DNA of 64,000 nucleotides from Saccharopolyspora sp. NFXS83 (GCF_026241095.1 NZ_JAPFGB010000003.1:1-64000); one strand, 5' to 3'. Numbered from the stretch's first letter, positions 35,096 through 44,397 are shown. Program-made: numbers and translations. Notes: generated by a model from the sequence alone, not told the origin.

Positions 35096-35653
35096 GGCCA
35101 TGAGGTTGTCCCCGGTGGCACCGAAAAGGACACAGCGAGACCGCCACCCGTCAAGTCCGGTACTCCGACCCCTCCCCCAGCCGCCAGCACCGGTATGCGC
35201 TCATCGAGGAGCACGACGCAGAACAACGCCGTGAACTGCCGTTCGTGCAGTTCCATACCTCACGATTATTCATGGGTGGGTTGAAATCCCTCCGGAACCA
35301 GAGGGCGGGTCTTCAGCCGGAAGCGACACTTGCCCTGACCTTGGCTGCAGCGCTCGTCGGCGGCCAGGGAAAACGGAGGTGAGCACAGCGCTCCGTGGAA
35401 GGCAGTCGGACGCTGTCTGGAGGGTCCCCGCATGGGCGGGGTTCGTGTCCTGCTCTTGGTGCTCGTTGTTGTGCGATGCTGCGTTGGTGCCGCGCATCGG
35501 CTGGTCTATCCGGGTGACGTTTCCCGTGCGTTGAACAAGTTCTTTCTGTGAGCCCTTAACTGTGGCCCTCACACTCACCGCTGACCTGGAAGTCCCTGGT
35601 CACGCACACCGCTGGGCCGCTGATGCCTGACAAGCACGGACTCGCTGGCCGAG
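35096..35653. other. gene-poor relic region after the broken integrase
   Basis: No complete gene is visible. A plus-strand stretch at about 35155-35275 reads RYSDPSPSRQHRYALIEEHD, like the middle of a real protein, but has no recognisable start. It then runs into an IS30 end at 35294-35327. The remainder, up to the CBS gene, holds nothing I can identify. Confidence 0.5.
35294..35327. mobile_element. solo IS30-type terminal repeat (relic)
   Basis: The 34 bases match the terminal repeat of the intact IS30 element at 46020-47348 at 30 positions; the differences are three adjacent bases and one later A to G. The flanking TTGAA also matches the sub-terminal sequence. No transposase is attached, so this is the remaining end of a deleted copy of a related element. 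Confidence 0.75.
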
Positions 35654-35959
35654 GTGGCCACAACGATGACCGACCACCACGTGGGTTCGCTTGCGGTGGT
35701 CGATGGCAACATCATCTTCGGCATCGTTTCAGAACGCGACATCACACGAGCCGTCGCGCAGCAGGTATCTCCGCAACACGCGACGGCCGCAGCCTTCGCA
35801 TCACGACACGTCACCTCCGCCAAGCTGGACGACGACACGGTCGACATCACCCGGCGGATGCTCGATACCGGCGTCCGGCACATGCCGGTGGTCACGGGAA
35901 GCACCGTCGTAGGGGTCGTGTCCATGCGCGATCTCCTCGCTGTCGAGGCGTGGACCTGA
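35654..35959 (+). CDS. CBS-domain protein, shortened at the N-terminus
   Basis: 101 aa from GTG 35654. It carries most of a CBS pair: VGSLAVVDGNIIFGIVSERD, then VDITRRMLDTGVRHMPVVTG. In-frame codons upstream still read CLTSTDSLAE, which belongs to the first CBS strand, but they are cut off by a TGA. The true start has therefore been lost or frame-shifted. CBS pairs of this size (Hrp1/Rv2626c type) bind adenosyl ligands and are DosR-induced in mycobacteria. It converges with the GH65 gene. It may be a pseudogene. Confidence 0.6.
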   Translation: MATTMTDHHVGSLAVVDGNIIFGIVSERDITRAVAQQVSPQHATAAAFASRHVTSAKLDDDTVDITRRMLDTGVRHMPVVTGSTVVGVVSMRDLLAVEAWT

Positions 35960-36007
35960 AGGAGATCGCCGCAGTGCGGCCTCGTCAGGCTCTCGTCGTG
36001 GAGACGG

Positions 36008-38443
36008 CTACGGCGTGTGGCTGACGTCGGCGCGGGCGGGGACGCCGTGCTCCAAGGAGAACCGCACGGCCGAACCGCCCCGCAGCAGCGCCTCCCGTCC
36101 GCCACAAGCGCAGCTGAACGCGGTGCGGACTGAGCTGAGCCCGACGCGCACCACGGCCGTGCGACCGGTGATCGTGATGGAAAGGGGGTGGCCCCGGTAG
36201 AGGAGTTCGAGCTTCAGCTCGCCGAGCTCCTGAGGCCAGCACGGGTTGAGGTGCAGCGCGCCGTCGCGGGCATCGATTCCGGCGAAGCAGCGTTGGAGCA
36301 GATCGATGGTGCCGGTCATAGCGGCGAGGTGGATGCCTTCGCTGGTGCTGCCGCCTCGGGTGCCGTGGACGTCGGAGTCCAGGGCGCGGTGGAAGTGCTC
36401 CCAAGCTTGGTGGCGGTTGGCCCTGGCCAGAACCCACGCGTGCACCACCGCGCTGAGGGTGGATCCGTGGCTGGTGCGTCGCAGGTAGTGCTCGATCGTT
36501 TCGGGGATGCGGTGCGGCGGGAACGGGTAGCCGAGGCGGTCGAGCACGTCGCGCAGCTCTTCGGCCGACAACAGGTAGAACAGCATGAGCACGTCGGCTT
36601 GTTTGGAGGCTTGGTACCGGTTGGGGTCGTCGCCTTCGGCTTCCAGGATGCGGTCCAGCCGGCGGATGTCGCCGTAGCGGTCGTGGTAGGCGCGCCAGTC
36701 GAGTTCGGCCAGTTCGGAGTAGCCCTCGAACTGGTCGGGGATGCCGATGTGGAAGGGCACGAACAGCTTGCGGGACAGCCGGTCCCAGTGGTCGATGTCG
36801 GTGCTGTGCAGGCCGAGTTCGGTGGCCAGTTCGCGGCGCCGGTGCGCCGAGAGCATGTCGAGCACGGTCGACGCCGTCCGGCACAGCCAGGCCAGCATGA
36901 CGTTGGTGTAGGCGTTGTTGTTGATTCCCGGTGCCGCGGCACCGGGGTAGGCGGTGTGGTACTCGTCGGGGCCGACGACGCCTTCGACGACGTACCGGCC
37001 CCGTGCCGGGTCGTAGCGGGCGAGCCTGGCGAGGAACCGGGTGGTGTCCAAGATCAGTTCCGCGCCGAAGTCGTTGAGGAACGCCTCGTCCGCGGTCGAT
37101 TGGTAGTAGCGCCAGGTGTTGTGCGCGATCGCGATGCCGAGGTGTCGTTGGAGGCGGGTGTGGTCGGGCGACCAGTGCCGGGAGCGCGGGTTGAGGTGCA
37201 GCGCTTGGCTTTCCTCCCTGCCGTTGCTGCCGCTCTGCCAGGGGAACATCGCGCCGGTGCTTCCCGCGAGGCGCGCGGCTCGGCGGGCCTGGGGGAGCCG
37301 GCGATAGCGGTACATCAGCAGCGCGCGGGATTCGTCGGGGGCGCGCAACGTGAGCACGGGCAGCACGAACAGCTCGTCCCAGAAGACGTGCCCGCGGTAG
37401 GCTTCTCCGTGCAGTCCTCGTGCGGGAACCCCGACGTCGAGGTCCGCGGTGTTCGGCGAGATCGTCTGTATCAGGTGGAGCACGTGCAGTCGCACCTTGC
37501 GCCGGATCTCCGCCGAGCCCCGAACGTCGAAGTGGAAGGTTCGCCACGAGCGTGCCCAGGCCGCTTGGTGCGAGCGCAGCAGCGCGTCGAAGTCGGCCGC
37601 TTCGGCGCACAGCTCTGCGGACTCGGCGGCCGGTTCGGAGATCGCGGTGTCGCGGGAGGTGTGCAGCGCGACCACTTTCTCCACTTGGACGTGTTGGCCC
37701 GGTCCCGCGGCCACGGCGAACTCATGGGCGATCAGGTCCTCTTCGGCGATGACGGTTCGCAGCGGCGACAGTTCATGGCCGTCGAGCCGGACCCGTGCGC
37801 GCGCTGCTTCGGCGACCGAGATGCGGGACTGGGCGGTGCGGGCGCTCAAGAGCACGGTTTCGGGTGAGAGCTCGCGCGTGCCGAAGTCGGTCAGGTGCGG
37901 ACGTTCCACTTCTTCGTAGCGCGCGACACCCGAGTTGCGCACGCGGCCGTCCAGCCCGCTGCGGAAGGTGATGGTGCTGGCGTGATCTTCGGGGATCAGC
38001 GTCGTCTCCAGCGCGGCGAGATGTGGCAGTCCCATGTGGACGATGCGGCGCTGGAGCAGGGTGGTGGTCCTGCCGTCGTCGTCGCGGAACCGGCAGCGCC
38101 GCCGGAGCAGCGCGTGTTCGAGGTCCAGCTCGACCTCGTGTTCCACGAGCGAGAATCGGCGAAGGTCGAACCAGGCGCCGTCGTCGAAGCGAAAGGTCAG
38201 CGGCAACCAGTTCGGCAGGTTCACCATCGATTCGTTCGTGACTTCCTGCCCGGCGACCTCGGCTGTTCGGCGGTCGTAGCAGCCCGCCACGTACGTGCCG
38301 GGGTAGTGCACGTCGTCGCGCACCGCTTCCGGCGCGGCTCCGCGCGTGGCGAAGTACCCGTTCCCGAGCGTGCACAACGCTTCGCGCCGTCCCTCGTCAT
38401 CGAGGTCAAGGCCGCTGAACCGCCACAGGTGCTCACCGGTCAT
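36008..38443 (-). CDS. glycoside hydrolase family 65 phosphorylase (maltose/trehalose/kojibiose type)
   Basis: 811 aa from ATG 38443. The N-terminal beta-sandwich starts LCTLGNGYFATRGA. The (alpha/alpha)6 barrel has the substrate-binding FWDELFVLPVL and the general-acid glutamate in VVGPDEYHTAYPG. The phosphate-binding loop is HGSTLSAVVHA and the C-terminal sheet ends near VSHTP. Length and motifs fit inverting phosphorylases that split a disaccharide with phosphate to beta-glucose 1-phosphate. The HAD protein at 23102 would be the partner mutase (Rv3401/Rv3400 pair). It starts 7 bases after the stop of an upstream USP and is surely co-transcribed with it. The exact disaccharide cannot be told. 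Confidence 0.9.
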   Translation of the reverse strand: MTGEHLWRFSGLDLDDEGRREALCTLGNGYFATRGAAPEAVRDDVHYPGTYVAGCYDRRTAEVAGQEVTNESMVNLPNWLPLTFRFDDGAWFDLRRFSLVEHEVELDLEHALLRRRCRFRDDDGRTTTLLQRRIVHMGLPHLAALETTLIPEDHASTITFRSGLDGRVRNSGVARYEEVERPHLTDFGTRELSPETVLLSARTAQSRISVAEAARARVRLDGHELSPLRTVIAEEDLIAHEFAVAAGPGQHVQVEKVVALHTSRDTAISEPAAESAELCAEAADFDALLRSHQAAWARSWRTFHFDVRGSAEIRRKVRLHVLHLIQTISPNTADLDVGVPARGLHGEAYRGHVFWDELFVLPVLTLRAPDESRALLMYRYRRLPQARRAARLAGSTGAMFPWQSGSNGREESQALHLNPRSRHWSPDHTRLQRHLGIAIAHNTWRYYQSTADEAFLNDFGAELILDTTRFLARLARYDPARGRYVVEGVVGPDEYHTAYPGAAAPGINNNAYTNVMLAWLCRTASTVLDMLSAHRRRELATELGLHSTDIDHWDRLSRKLFVPFHIGIPDQFEGYSELAELDWRAYHDRYGDIRRLDRILEAEGDDPNRYQASKQADVLMLFYLLSAEELRDVLDRLGYPFPPHRIPETIEHYLRRTSHGSTLSAVVHAWVLARANRHQAWEHFHRALDSDVHGTRGGSTSEGIHLAAMTGTIDLLQRCFAGIDARDGALHLNPCWPQELGELKLELLYRGHPLSITITGRTAVVRVGLSSVRTAFSCACGGREALLRGGSAVRFSLEHGVPARADVSHTP

Positions 38444-38449
38444 CCGCCA

Positions 38450-39286
38450 TCACCGGGAGTCCGAAGTGCCGGGCACCACGGCGACCGGGCAGGGGGACCG
38501 GTGCAGAACTCCGCGGGACACCGACCCCAGCAGCATCTCGGAGAAACCGCCCGCACCGCGGTGACCCACCACCAGCAGGCGTGCGCCGCTGGCGGCCTCC
38601 GCGAGCGCGTCGATCGGGTTCATGGAACTGGTGACCCCTCGCAAGACGAGGTCCGGGTGCTCCGGTCCGGTGCCCGCCAGTTCCTCAGCGAGCAGCCGCC
38701 CCGCGCGTCCGAGCAGTTCCTCGCGGTCCGGGTGCTCGTAGGGACCGGGGATGAAGTAGGCGTCCGGCGATGCCTGCACCGCCATCACGCCGCAGCGCAG
38801 TGCCTCGGCGGTGCGGCAGGCGAACTCCAGCGCCCGCCGTGCGGCAGCCGACCCATCGATTCCGACCACGACGGTCTCGTGCGTCACGCGTTCGCCCTCG
38901 TCGCGAACGACAATCGTCGGGCAGGCTGACCGCATCGCCACTCCGAGTGCCACCGAGCCGAGCAGAGCGTCGTGGAAAGCTCCGTGTCCACGTGATCCGA
39001 CCGCGAGCAGCGTTGAGCGTCGCGAGATCTCCACCAGGCGCGGCACCGGGTGACCTGTCGCCGTCCGTGTGGTAACTCGAAGGCCGGGACGATGGCGCCG
39101 GCACCGGGAGGCGAGGTCCCCAAGCCATTCCGGGACGGCCTCGTCCGGGTGCGCTTCGGCCTCCACCGCGACCAACAGCAGATCATCTCCATCGCGGAGG
39201 GCGTTCGCGCACACCCACTCAACGGCGCGTTCCGAGGGGGCCGCGTTGTCCACCCCTACCGCGCACTGTCGCCCACCGACCGCCAT
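38450..39286 (-). CDS. tandem-domain universal stress protein, leading an operon with GH65
   Basis: 278 aa from ATG 39286, with GGAGG six bases upstream. Domain 1 (CAVGVDNAAPSERAVEWVCA, GSRGHGAFHDALLGSVALGV) and domain 2 (TVVVGIDGSAAARRALEFAC, GHRGAGGFSEMLLGSVSRGV) both keep the nucleotide loop. The GH65 start follows its stop by 7 bases. No convincing DosR-like box was found in the 190-base divergent gap to the phosphate transporter. Confidence 0.92.
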   Translation of the reverse strand: MAVGGRQCAVGVDNAAPSERAVEWVCANALRDGDDLLLVAVEAEAHPDEAVPEWLGDLASRCRRHRPGLRVTTRTATGHPVPRLVEISRRSTLLAVGSRGHGAFHDALLGSVALGVAMRSACPTIVVRDEGERVTHETVVVGIDGSAAARRALEFACRTAEALRCGVMAVQASPDAYFIPGPYEHPDREELLGRAGRLLAEELAGTGPEHPDLVLRGVTSSMNPIDALAEAASGARLLVVGHRGAGGFSEMLLGSVSRGVLHRSPCPVAVVPGTSDSR

Positions 39287-39476
39287 CAGCCACCTCCGTA
39301 CGTCCCTGCCAGGCTGGCAAAGCAGCCGTGCCACGGCATGTCGAAGTACCGGGGGCGGCGGGGACGACGCGGGATGACGAGTTGCGTCCGATCACGCGAA
39401 CGCCGATCGTCGAACGCACCACCTCGGTCTGAACGGGCCTGGTGCGGAGAGCCGGAGGAGGGGCGTTCCGCGGCGA

Positions 39477-40514
39477 ATGGGATGGGGCGCCGTCGCCCAC
39501 ACTGAACTGGTGTTGTTCCTGGTCGTGGTCATCGCGCTGGCTTTGGTGTTCGACCTGACCAACGGTTTCCACGACGCGGCGAACGCGGTCGCCGCGCCGG
39601 TGGCGACTAGGGCGATGCGTCCTGGACCCGCGGTGCTCGTGGTCGGATGCGCTCAGATCGCCGGAGCGCTGCTGGTGGGCACCGCCGTGGCGGACACGGT
39701 TGGGGGCGTGGTCGCGTTGCCGCGCCACTTGGTGGTGGCGTCGGTGGGGGCCGCGCTCACCTCGGCGATCTTGTGGAACCTGGTGACGTGGTGGTGGGCG
39801 TTGCCGTCCAGTTCCTCGCACGCGCTGGTGGGTGGGCTGGTGGGTGCCTGCGCGATGACCTCGGGAGTTGCCGCCGTGCATTGGGGCGGTTGGCACGATG
39901 GCCGCGTGTCGGGCGTCTTCGGCGTGCTCCTGGGACTCGCGATTTCCCCGGTGGCCGGCGTTCTGGCCGGTGGTGTGTTCGGTCGGCTGGCCAGGACCGG
40001 TCTGCGCAGAGCGCGGCGTCGTGTCGAAGGAGCGTTGCGGGTAGGTGAGTGGGGTACCGCGGCGGCGTTGGGTTTCGCGCATGGCACCAATGACGCGCAG
40101 AAGACGATGGGAGTGGTGACCTTGCTCCTCGTCGCGGAAGGGCACTTGGCGGAGTTCCGGGTGCCGGTGTGGGTGAAGTTCGCCGCCGCGCTGTCATTGG
40201 TCCTGGGGACGGCTGTCGGTGGCGGGCGCATCGTGCGCACCCTTGGCCGTGGGATTTACCGGATGCGGCCGTTGGACGGCCTGGTCAGCCAGGGCGGCTC
40301 CGCGGGGGTGATCCTGGCGGCGGCTTCCGTGGGGGCGCCGGTGAGCACGACGCACCTGGTCACGGCGAGCGTGGTCGGCGTCGGGGCGGAACATCGGCGT
40401 CATCGTGTGCGGTGGGCCGTCGTGCAGGAGATGGCGTCGGCATGGCTGGTGACCATGCCGGTGACCGCTGTGGTCGCCGCTGGTCTGACACCAGTGTGGG
40501 GGTTGTTGGCATGA
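39477..40514 (+). CDS. PiT-family inorganic phosphate transporter
   Basis: 345 aa from ATG 39477. It has the two PiT signatures, FDLTNGFHDAANAVAAPVAT near the start and GFAHGTNDAQKTMGVV at about residue 200. Matching SSSHALVGGLVG and VSTTHLVTASVVG repeats lie in the two halves. About ten membrane helices are visible. These are low-affinity, metal-phosphate/proton symporters. The stop overlaps the start of a DUF47 (PhoU-like) gene in ATGA, the usual Pit-accessory pairing. Next to PPK2 it fits polyphosphate/phosphate handling under stress. Confidence 0.92.
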   Translation: MGWGAVAHTELVLFLVVVIALALVFDLTNGFHDAANAVAAPVATRAMRPGPAVLVVGCAQIAGALLVGTAVADTVGGVVALPRHLVVASVGAALTSAILWNLVTWWWALPSSSSHALVGGLVGACAMTSGVAAVHWGGWHDGRVSGVFGVLLGLAISPVAGVLAGGVFGRLARTGLRRARRRVEGALRVGEWGTAAALGFAHGTNDAQKTMGVVTLLLVAEGHLAEFRVPVWVKFAAALSLVLGTAVGGGRIVRTLGRGIYRMRPLDGLVSQGGSAGVILAAASVGAPVSTTHLVTASVVGVGAEHRRHRVRWAVVQEMASAWLVTMPVTAVVAAGLTPVWGLLA

Positions 40515-41128
40515 AGCTCCCCAGAGCGTGGTTCCTCCCGCCCGAACACGATGTGCTGGCGATGTTGTGCGCTGAGGCCGACACGTCGTGCGCCGCGGTG
40601 GAGCTGCTCGTCCAGTGGGTTCACGGACTCATAACCGCGGTGGAGGCCGCCGGTCGAATCCGTTCGCTGGTTGGCGAGGTCGAACGGCAGCGGCGAGAGC
40701 TGCATGTCGCGGTACGAGAACGGTTCAGCACTCCACTTCAAGGTGAGGACATCCTGGAACTGGCCCAACGCCTCGCTGAACTGGTCGAGGATGTCCACCG
40801 CTTGGTGCAGGAGGCTGAGCTCACCGCTGTGACACCTGATCCGAACATCACCGAGATCGTCGAGGGAATCGCCGATGCGAATCGGATGTGCCGCCACGCG
40901 GTGGCCAGGTTGCCGCACGCCGATGCCGGGGACGTGGCCGATGAAGCAGCTCGGCTGCTGGAGCCGGCCGAGCACGCCTACCGTGGTGCGATCACCGAGC
41001 TGAACGATGAAGTCGACCTGAGAACCGAGATTCGGCGTCGCGAGCTGTACCGGCGGGCCGAGCACGCCACCACCGCGGTGGCACGGGTCCTGCATCGCAT
41101 TTGGTACGGGGTCAGCAAGACCGAGTGA
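40511..41128 (+). CDS. DUF47 / PhoU-like regulator of the Pit transporter
   Basis: 205 aa from ATG 40511, overlapping the transporter stop by four bases. All-helical, with heptad-like stretches (AAVELLVQWVHGLITAVEAA, QRLAELVEDVHRLVQ, ANRMCRHAVARL) and an N-terminal LPRAWFLPPEHDVLAML typical of DUF47. Such proteins sit beside Pit transporters and modulate phosphate uptake. Metal-binding E/D residues are spread through the helices. Translation is likely coupled to the transporter. Confidence 0.87.
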   Translation: MKLPRAWFLPPEHDVLAMLCAEADTSCAAVELLVQWVHGLITAVEAAGRIRSLVGEVERQRRELHVAVRERFSTPLQGEDILELAQRLAELVEDVHRLVQEAELTAVTPDPNITEIVEGIADANRMCRHAVARLPHADAGDVADEAARLLEPAEHAYRGAITELNDEVDLRTEIRRRELYRRAEHATTAVARVLHRIWYGVSKTE

Positions 41129-41203
41129 CCGCGCCGTCGAGGAAGTGGAATCGGGTCGCTCCGACCGGCCGGTCCCCTTCTTGCCACTATCGCTCTGTGC
41201 ACA

Positions 41204-41217
41204 CGGGCCAAAGTCCG
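41204..41217 (-). promoter_or_regulatory. DosR/DevR-like box upstream of USP
   Basis: The plus strand reads CGGGCCAAAGTCCG. Both terminal bases miss the core, but the inner GGCCAAAG matches the boxes at 31070 and (with one change) 25148. It lies 58 bases before ATG 41276. Confidence 0.35.
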
Positions 41218-41275
41218 TTCCAGTTCAACGTTCCCCGGTGCGATGCTCACGGGAGTTCCTCTCAGAGGAGGCTTC

Positions 41276-42160
41276 ATGGTCAGTGGGCAGTTCGGTTCCG
41301 TCGTCGTGGGTTTCGACGGGACGTCGGGATCGCGGCGGGCGGTGACGTGGGCGTGCCGTGAAGCGGAACTCCGCGGCCGGCGGGTGCAACTCGTGCGTGC
41401 CTTCTCGGCACCGTTGGAAGAACTCACAAGGATCCACCTGCCGGCCGAATCCGTCGACCTCGGTCCGCTGCGCGCCAGCGCGGAACGAGAATCGGACGAC
41501 GTCGTCCAGGAGTGCGTCCGCGAACGGCCGGAGCTGGAGATCACGACCGATGTCCGGCTCGGGCACCCCGCGACCGTGCTGCACGACGCCGCCGAACGCG
41601 GCGAGATGCTGGTGCTCGGTTCTTCGGAGCACGGTCGTTTGCACCAAGTCCTGCTGGGTTCTACCGCTAATGAGCTGATGCGGAAATCACCCGTGCCGCC
41701 GGTGGTCGTCGTCCGAGGAGAGGGCGACGGGCCGCGCGGGAAGGTCGTGGTCGGGGTCGACGGCTCGCGGGCGAGTGCAGGTGCGGTGGGATTCGCCTTC
41801 GACCACGCCGCGCGGCACGGGGCGGACGTCGTCGCCGTGCTCGCGTGGGACGAGCTCCCCCGTGATGCGATTCCGCCCGCAGGGGACTGGAAGCTGGACT
41901 GGACGGACATCACGCGCTCGTGCGAGCGCGTGATGTCCGAGTCGCTGGCGGGTTGGCGCGAGCGGTACCCGGACGTCGACGTGCATCCGGAGGTCACCAC
42001 GACGGAGTTGCCGACGGAGATCCTGTTGCGCCACGCGGTCGGCGCGGACCTCGTCGTCGTCGGTCGGCACGGGCGGTCCTTGGTGCGTGCCACGGTGTTG
42101 GGTTCCACCAGCCACGCGATCGCGCACTACGCGCCGTGCCCGGTCGCGGTCGTGCACTGA
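41276..42160 (+). CDS. tandem-domain universal stress protein
   Basis: 294 aa from ATG 41276, with GAGGAGG five bases upstream. Domain 1: SVVVGFDGTSGSRRAVTWAC, with a weakened loop GSSEHGRLHQVLLGSTANEL. Domain 2: VVVGVDGSRASAGAVGFAFD, with GRHGRSLVRATVLGSTSHAI. It is the last intact USP of the island. It lies 51 bases from the converging PPK2 gene. Confidence 0.92.
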   Translation: MVSGQFGSVVVGFDGTSGSRRAVTWACREAELRGRRVQLVRAFSAPLEELTRIHLPAESVDLGPLRASAERESDDVVQECVRERPELEITTDVRLGHPATVLHDAAERGEMLVLGSSEHGRLHQVLLGSTANELMRKSPVPPVVVVRGEGDGPRGKVVVGVDGSRASAGAVGFAFDHAARHGADVVAVLAWDELPRDAIPPAGDWKLDWTDITRSCERVMSESLAGWRERYPDVDVHPEVTTTELPTEILLRHAVGADLVVVGRHGRSLVRATVLGSTSHAIAHYAPCPVAVVH

Positions 42161-42211
42161 TCAGCAGCGGTCGTGTTCGCCGGAGGCCGCCAGGTGGGGG
42201 AGAGCGGTCGT

Positions 42212-43018
42212 TCACAACGTGGCCGCGTGGTCCGGCACGTACTGGAATCGCTCCCGCGGCGGCCGGTGCTGTCGGCTCGCGGCGACCTGCCGCGGCAGCG
42301 CGATCCTGGGGACGTCGAGATCGGAGTAGGGGAGTGCGGACAGCAGATGCGCGATCATGTTGATCCTGGCGCTGCGCTTGTCCTCGCTGTCGACCAGGAA
42401 CCAGGGCGCCTCGTCGGTATCGGTGGCCGCGAGCATCTCGTCGCGGGCGACCGAGTAGTCGTCCCAGCGCAGCGCCGATTCGACGTCGACCTGGGACAGC
42501 TTCCACCTGCGCAGCGGGTCTTGCGCCCGGCGGTGCAGTCGCCGGAGCTGTTCGGCGCGGCTCACGGAGAACCAGTACTTGCGCAGCAGCACGCCGTCGT
42601 CGACGAGCAACCGTTCGAACACGGGGCACTGCCACAGGAACCGCCGGTACTCCTGTTCGTTGCAGAACCCGAGGACTCGTTCGACGCCCGCGCGGTTGTA
42701 CCAACTCCGGTCGAACAGCACGATCTCGCCGGCCGCGGGTAGTCGTTCGACGTAACGCTGGAAGTACCACTGGGTGCGTTCGCGCTCGTCGGGGACGGAC
42801 AGCGCCTCGATCCGCGCGCCGCGTGGGTTGAGGTGCTCGATGACCCGCTTGATCGCGCCACCCTTGCCCGCCGCGTCCCTGCCTTCGAACACCACGACGA
42901 CCCGCTGCCGCTCGCGGCGCACCCACTCCTGGAGCTTGGCCAGTTCCGTTTGCAACCGCAGCAGCTCCGCGCGATAGGTCGGCGCGGCCAGGCGCGGTTC
43001 GTCCGACACGTCGATCAT
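42212..43018 (-). CDS. ppk2: polyphosphate kinase 2 (PPK2)
   Basis: 268 aa from ATG 43018. Walker A is [16 protein letters not shown]. The lid/Walker B region is [18 protein letters not shown], followed by [17 protein letters not shown] and [15 protein letters not shown]. These are the full PPK2 signatures for transfer between polyphosphate and nucleoside di- or monophosphates. A single domain suggests class I or III, but the substrate preference cannot be read. Its ATG overlaps the stop of the upstream alcohol dehydrogenase (ATGA), so the two are translationally coupled. Confidence 0.93.
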   Translation of the reverse strand: MIDVSDEPRLAAPTYRAELLRLQTELAKLQEWVRRERQRVVVVFEGRDAAGKGGAIKRVIEHLNPRGARIEALSVPDERERTQWYFQRYVERLPAAGEIVLFDRSWYNRAGVERVLGFCNEQEYRRFLWQCPVFERLLVDDGVLLRKYWFSVSRAEQLRRLHRRAQDPLRRWKLSQVDVESALRWDDYSVARDEMLAATDTDEAPWFLVDSEDKRSARINMIAHLLSALPYSDLDVPRIALPRQVAASRQHRPPRERFQYVPDHAATL

Positions 43019-44040
43019 CCGCCGGGCAGCAGCACCGCGGCGCCGTCCACCCGGTCCGCCGCCAAGTCCCGCAACGCCGCGTCGGCCCGGTCGAACCGGT
43101 ACGGCGTGGTGGTCACCCGCAGGTGGTGACGATCGGCGAAGCGCAGGAAGTCCAGCCCGTCGGCCCTGGTGTTGGCCGTGACGCTGCGCAGGTCGCGTTC
43201 GTAGAACAGATGGCGGTGGTAGTCCAGGGCGGGAATGTCGGAGAGGTGTATCCCGGCGACGACCACCGTGCCACCGCGCCGGAGGGCCGCCAGCGCCACC
43301 GGCACAAGTTCACCGACCGGTGCGAACAGCACCGCCGAGTCCAGCGGCTCAGGAGGTTCGTCGGCCGCTGCGCGAGCCGAGGTGGCGCCTAGATCCAGCG
43401 CCAGCTCGCGTGCTCGCGCTGCCCTGGTGAGCACGTGCACGCGGGCACCGCTCGCGATGGCGACCTGCGCGGTCAGGTGCGCGCTCGCCCCGAACCCGTA
43501 CAGCCCGAGCACCCCACCGATCGGGACCTCGGCGCGCTTCCACGCCCGGTAGCCGATCAACCCCGCGCACAGCAGCGGAGCCAGCTCCGCATCCGAGTAC
43601 CCACCTGGCAACCGGTAGGCGTAGGCGGCGGGCACGGTGAGGAACTCGGCGTAGCCGCCGTCGGCGTCCCAACCCGTGTACCGCGACCTCGGGCACAGGT
43701 TCTCCGCCCCGTGCACGCAGAACCCGCAATGCCCGCACGTTTCGCGCAACCAGGGAACCCCGACCCGCTCTCCCACATCGAATCCGGTACCGGCCGGGTC
43801 GCAGGCGACGACCTCGCCGACGACCTCGTGGCCGGGCACCACGCCACGGGTGTGGACCGGCAGCTCGCCTTCGACCACGTGCAGGTCGGTGCGGCACACC
43901 CCGCACACCAGGACCCGCACCAGTAGTTCCCCTGCGTCCGGCTTCGGAACGGGACGCAGGCCCCAGCGCAACGGGGAGTGGGTGAGCGGCCGCGGTTCGT
44001 CCACCACCCACGCGTTCATGGTCTCGCCGATGAAAGCCAT
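43015..44040 (-). CDS. zinc-dependent alcohol dehydrogenase
   Basis: 341 aa from ATG 44040, with AGGAG six bases upstream; ATG 44046 is also in frame. Catalytic zinc ligands are [16 protein letters not shown] and GHEVVGEVV. The structural-zinc cluster is [15 protein letters not shown]. The NAD-binding fold starts at [17 protein letters not shown], although the glycine motif GFGASA is one residue off the GxGxxG standard. The family is the AdhA (Rv1862)-like group; a stress-linked role regenerating NAD is plausible. It overlaps and precedes ppk2 in one operon. Confidence 0.9.
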   Translation of the reverse strand: MAFIGETMNAWVVDEPRPLTHSPLRWGLRPVPKPDAGELLVRVLVCGVCRTDLHVVEGELPVHTRGVVPGHEVVGEVVACDPAGTGFDVGERVGVPWLRETCGHCGFCVHGAENLCPRSRYTGWDADGGYAEFLTVPAAYAYRLPGGYSDAELAPLLCAGLIGYRAWKRAEVPIGGVLGLYGFGASAHLTAQVAIASGARVHVLTRAARARELALDLGATSARAAADEPPEPLDSAVLFAPVGELVPVALAALRRGGTVVVAGIHLSDIPALDYHRHLFYERDLRSVTANTRADGLDFLRFADRHHLRVTTTPYRFDRADAALRDLAADRVDGAAVLLPGG

Positions 44041-44397
44041 TCCCATCTCCTGCGACGTCCCGCACCGGCCGCTCGGCACCGTTGCGCGTCCCACCATCCG
44101 AAAGAGCGGTTCGTGATGCCAGGGCACATCGACCTCTCCGCCGAGCCCCGGTGACAAACCGGTTCCCGCGCGGCAGTGGCATCGGCGACGCGCGGAGGCC
44201 CGAGACGAGATCGGTCAGCACCATCGGCGGTTCGGGACTCTGAGCCCTGGATTGCGCCCCCTGACTGTGGCGACACTCGACCGTCGGCGCCCCGTCGGGA
44301 TGCGGCTGCGCAGTGCGAGCGAGGACGTCACTGCCCACGACTACGAGGGCCTCCCGGTCCCAGCGAGGGTGTTGCAGCACGTCCGGAGGTGGACGAG
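44041..44397. other. divergent regulatory region between adh-ppk2 and the SpoIIAA-like gene
   Basis: No gene is visible in these 357 bases. At 44236-44249 GGGACTCTGAGCCC matches the DosR-like core with one mismatch and resembles the box at 27008. It lies 148 bases before ATG 44398 and about 195 bases before the adh start, further than in the other promoters. Confidence 0.4.

Noticed and set aside
34549-35565. GAGCCCTTAA present both near 34549 and near 35555, as possible element ends
   Set aside because: Only ten bases are shared and the flanks do not match. Too short to claim a repeat.
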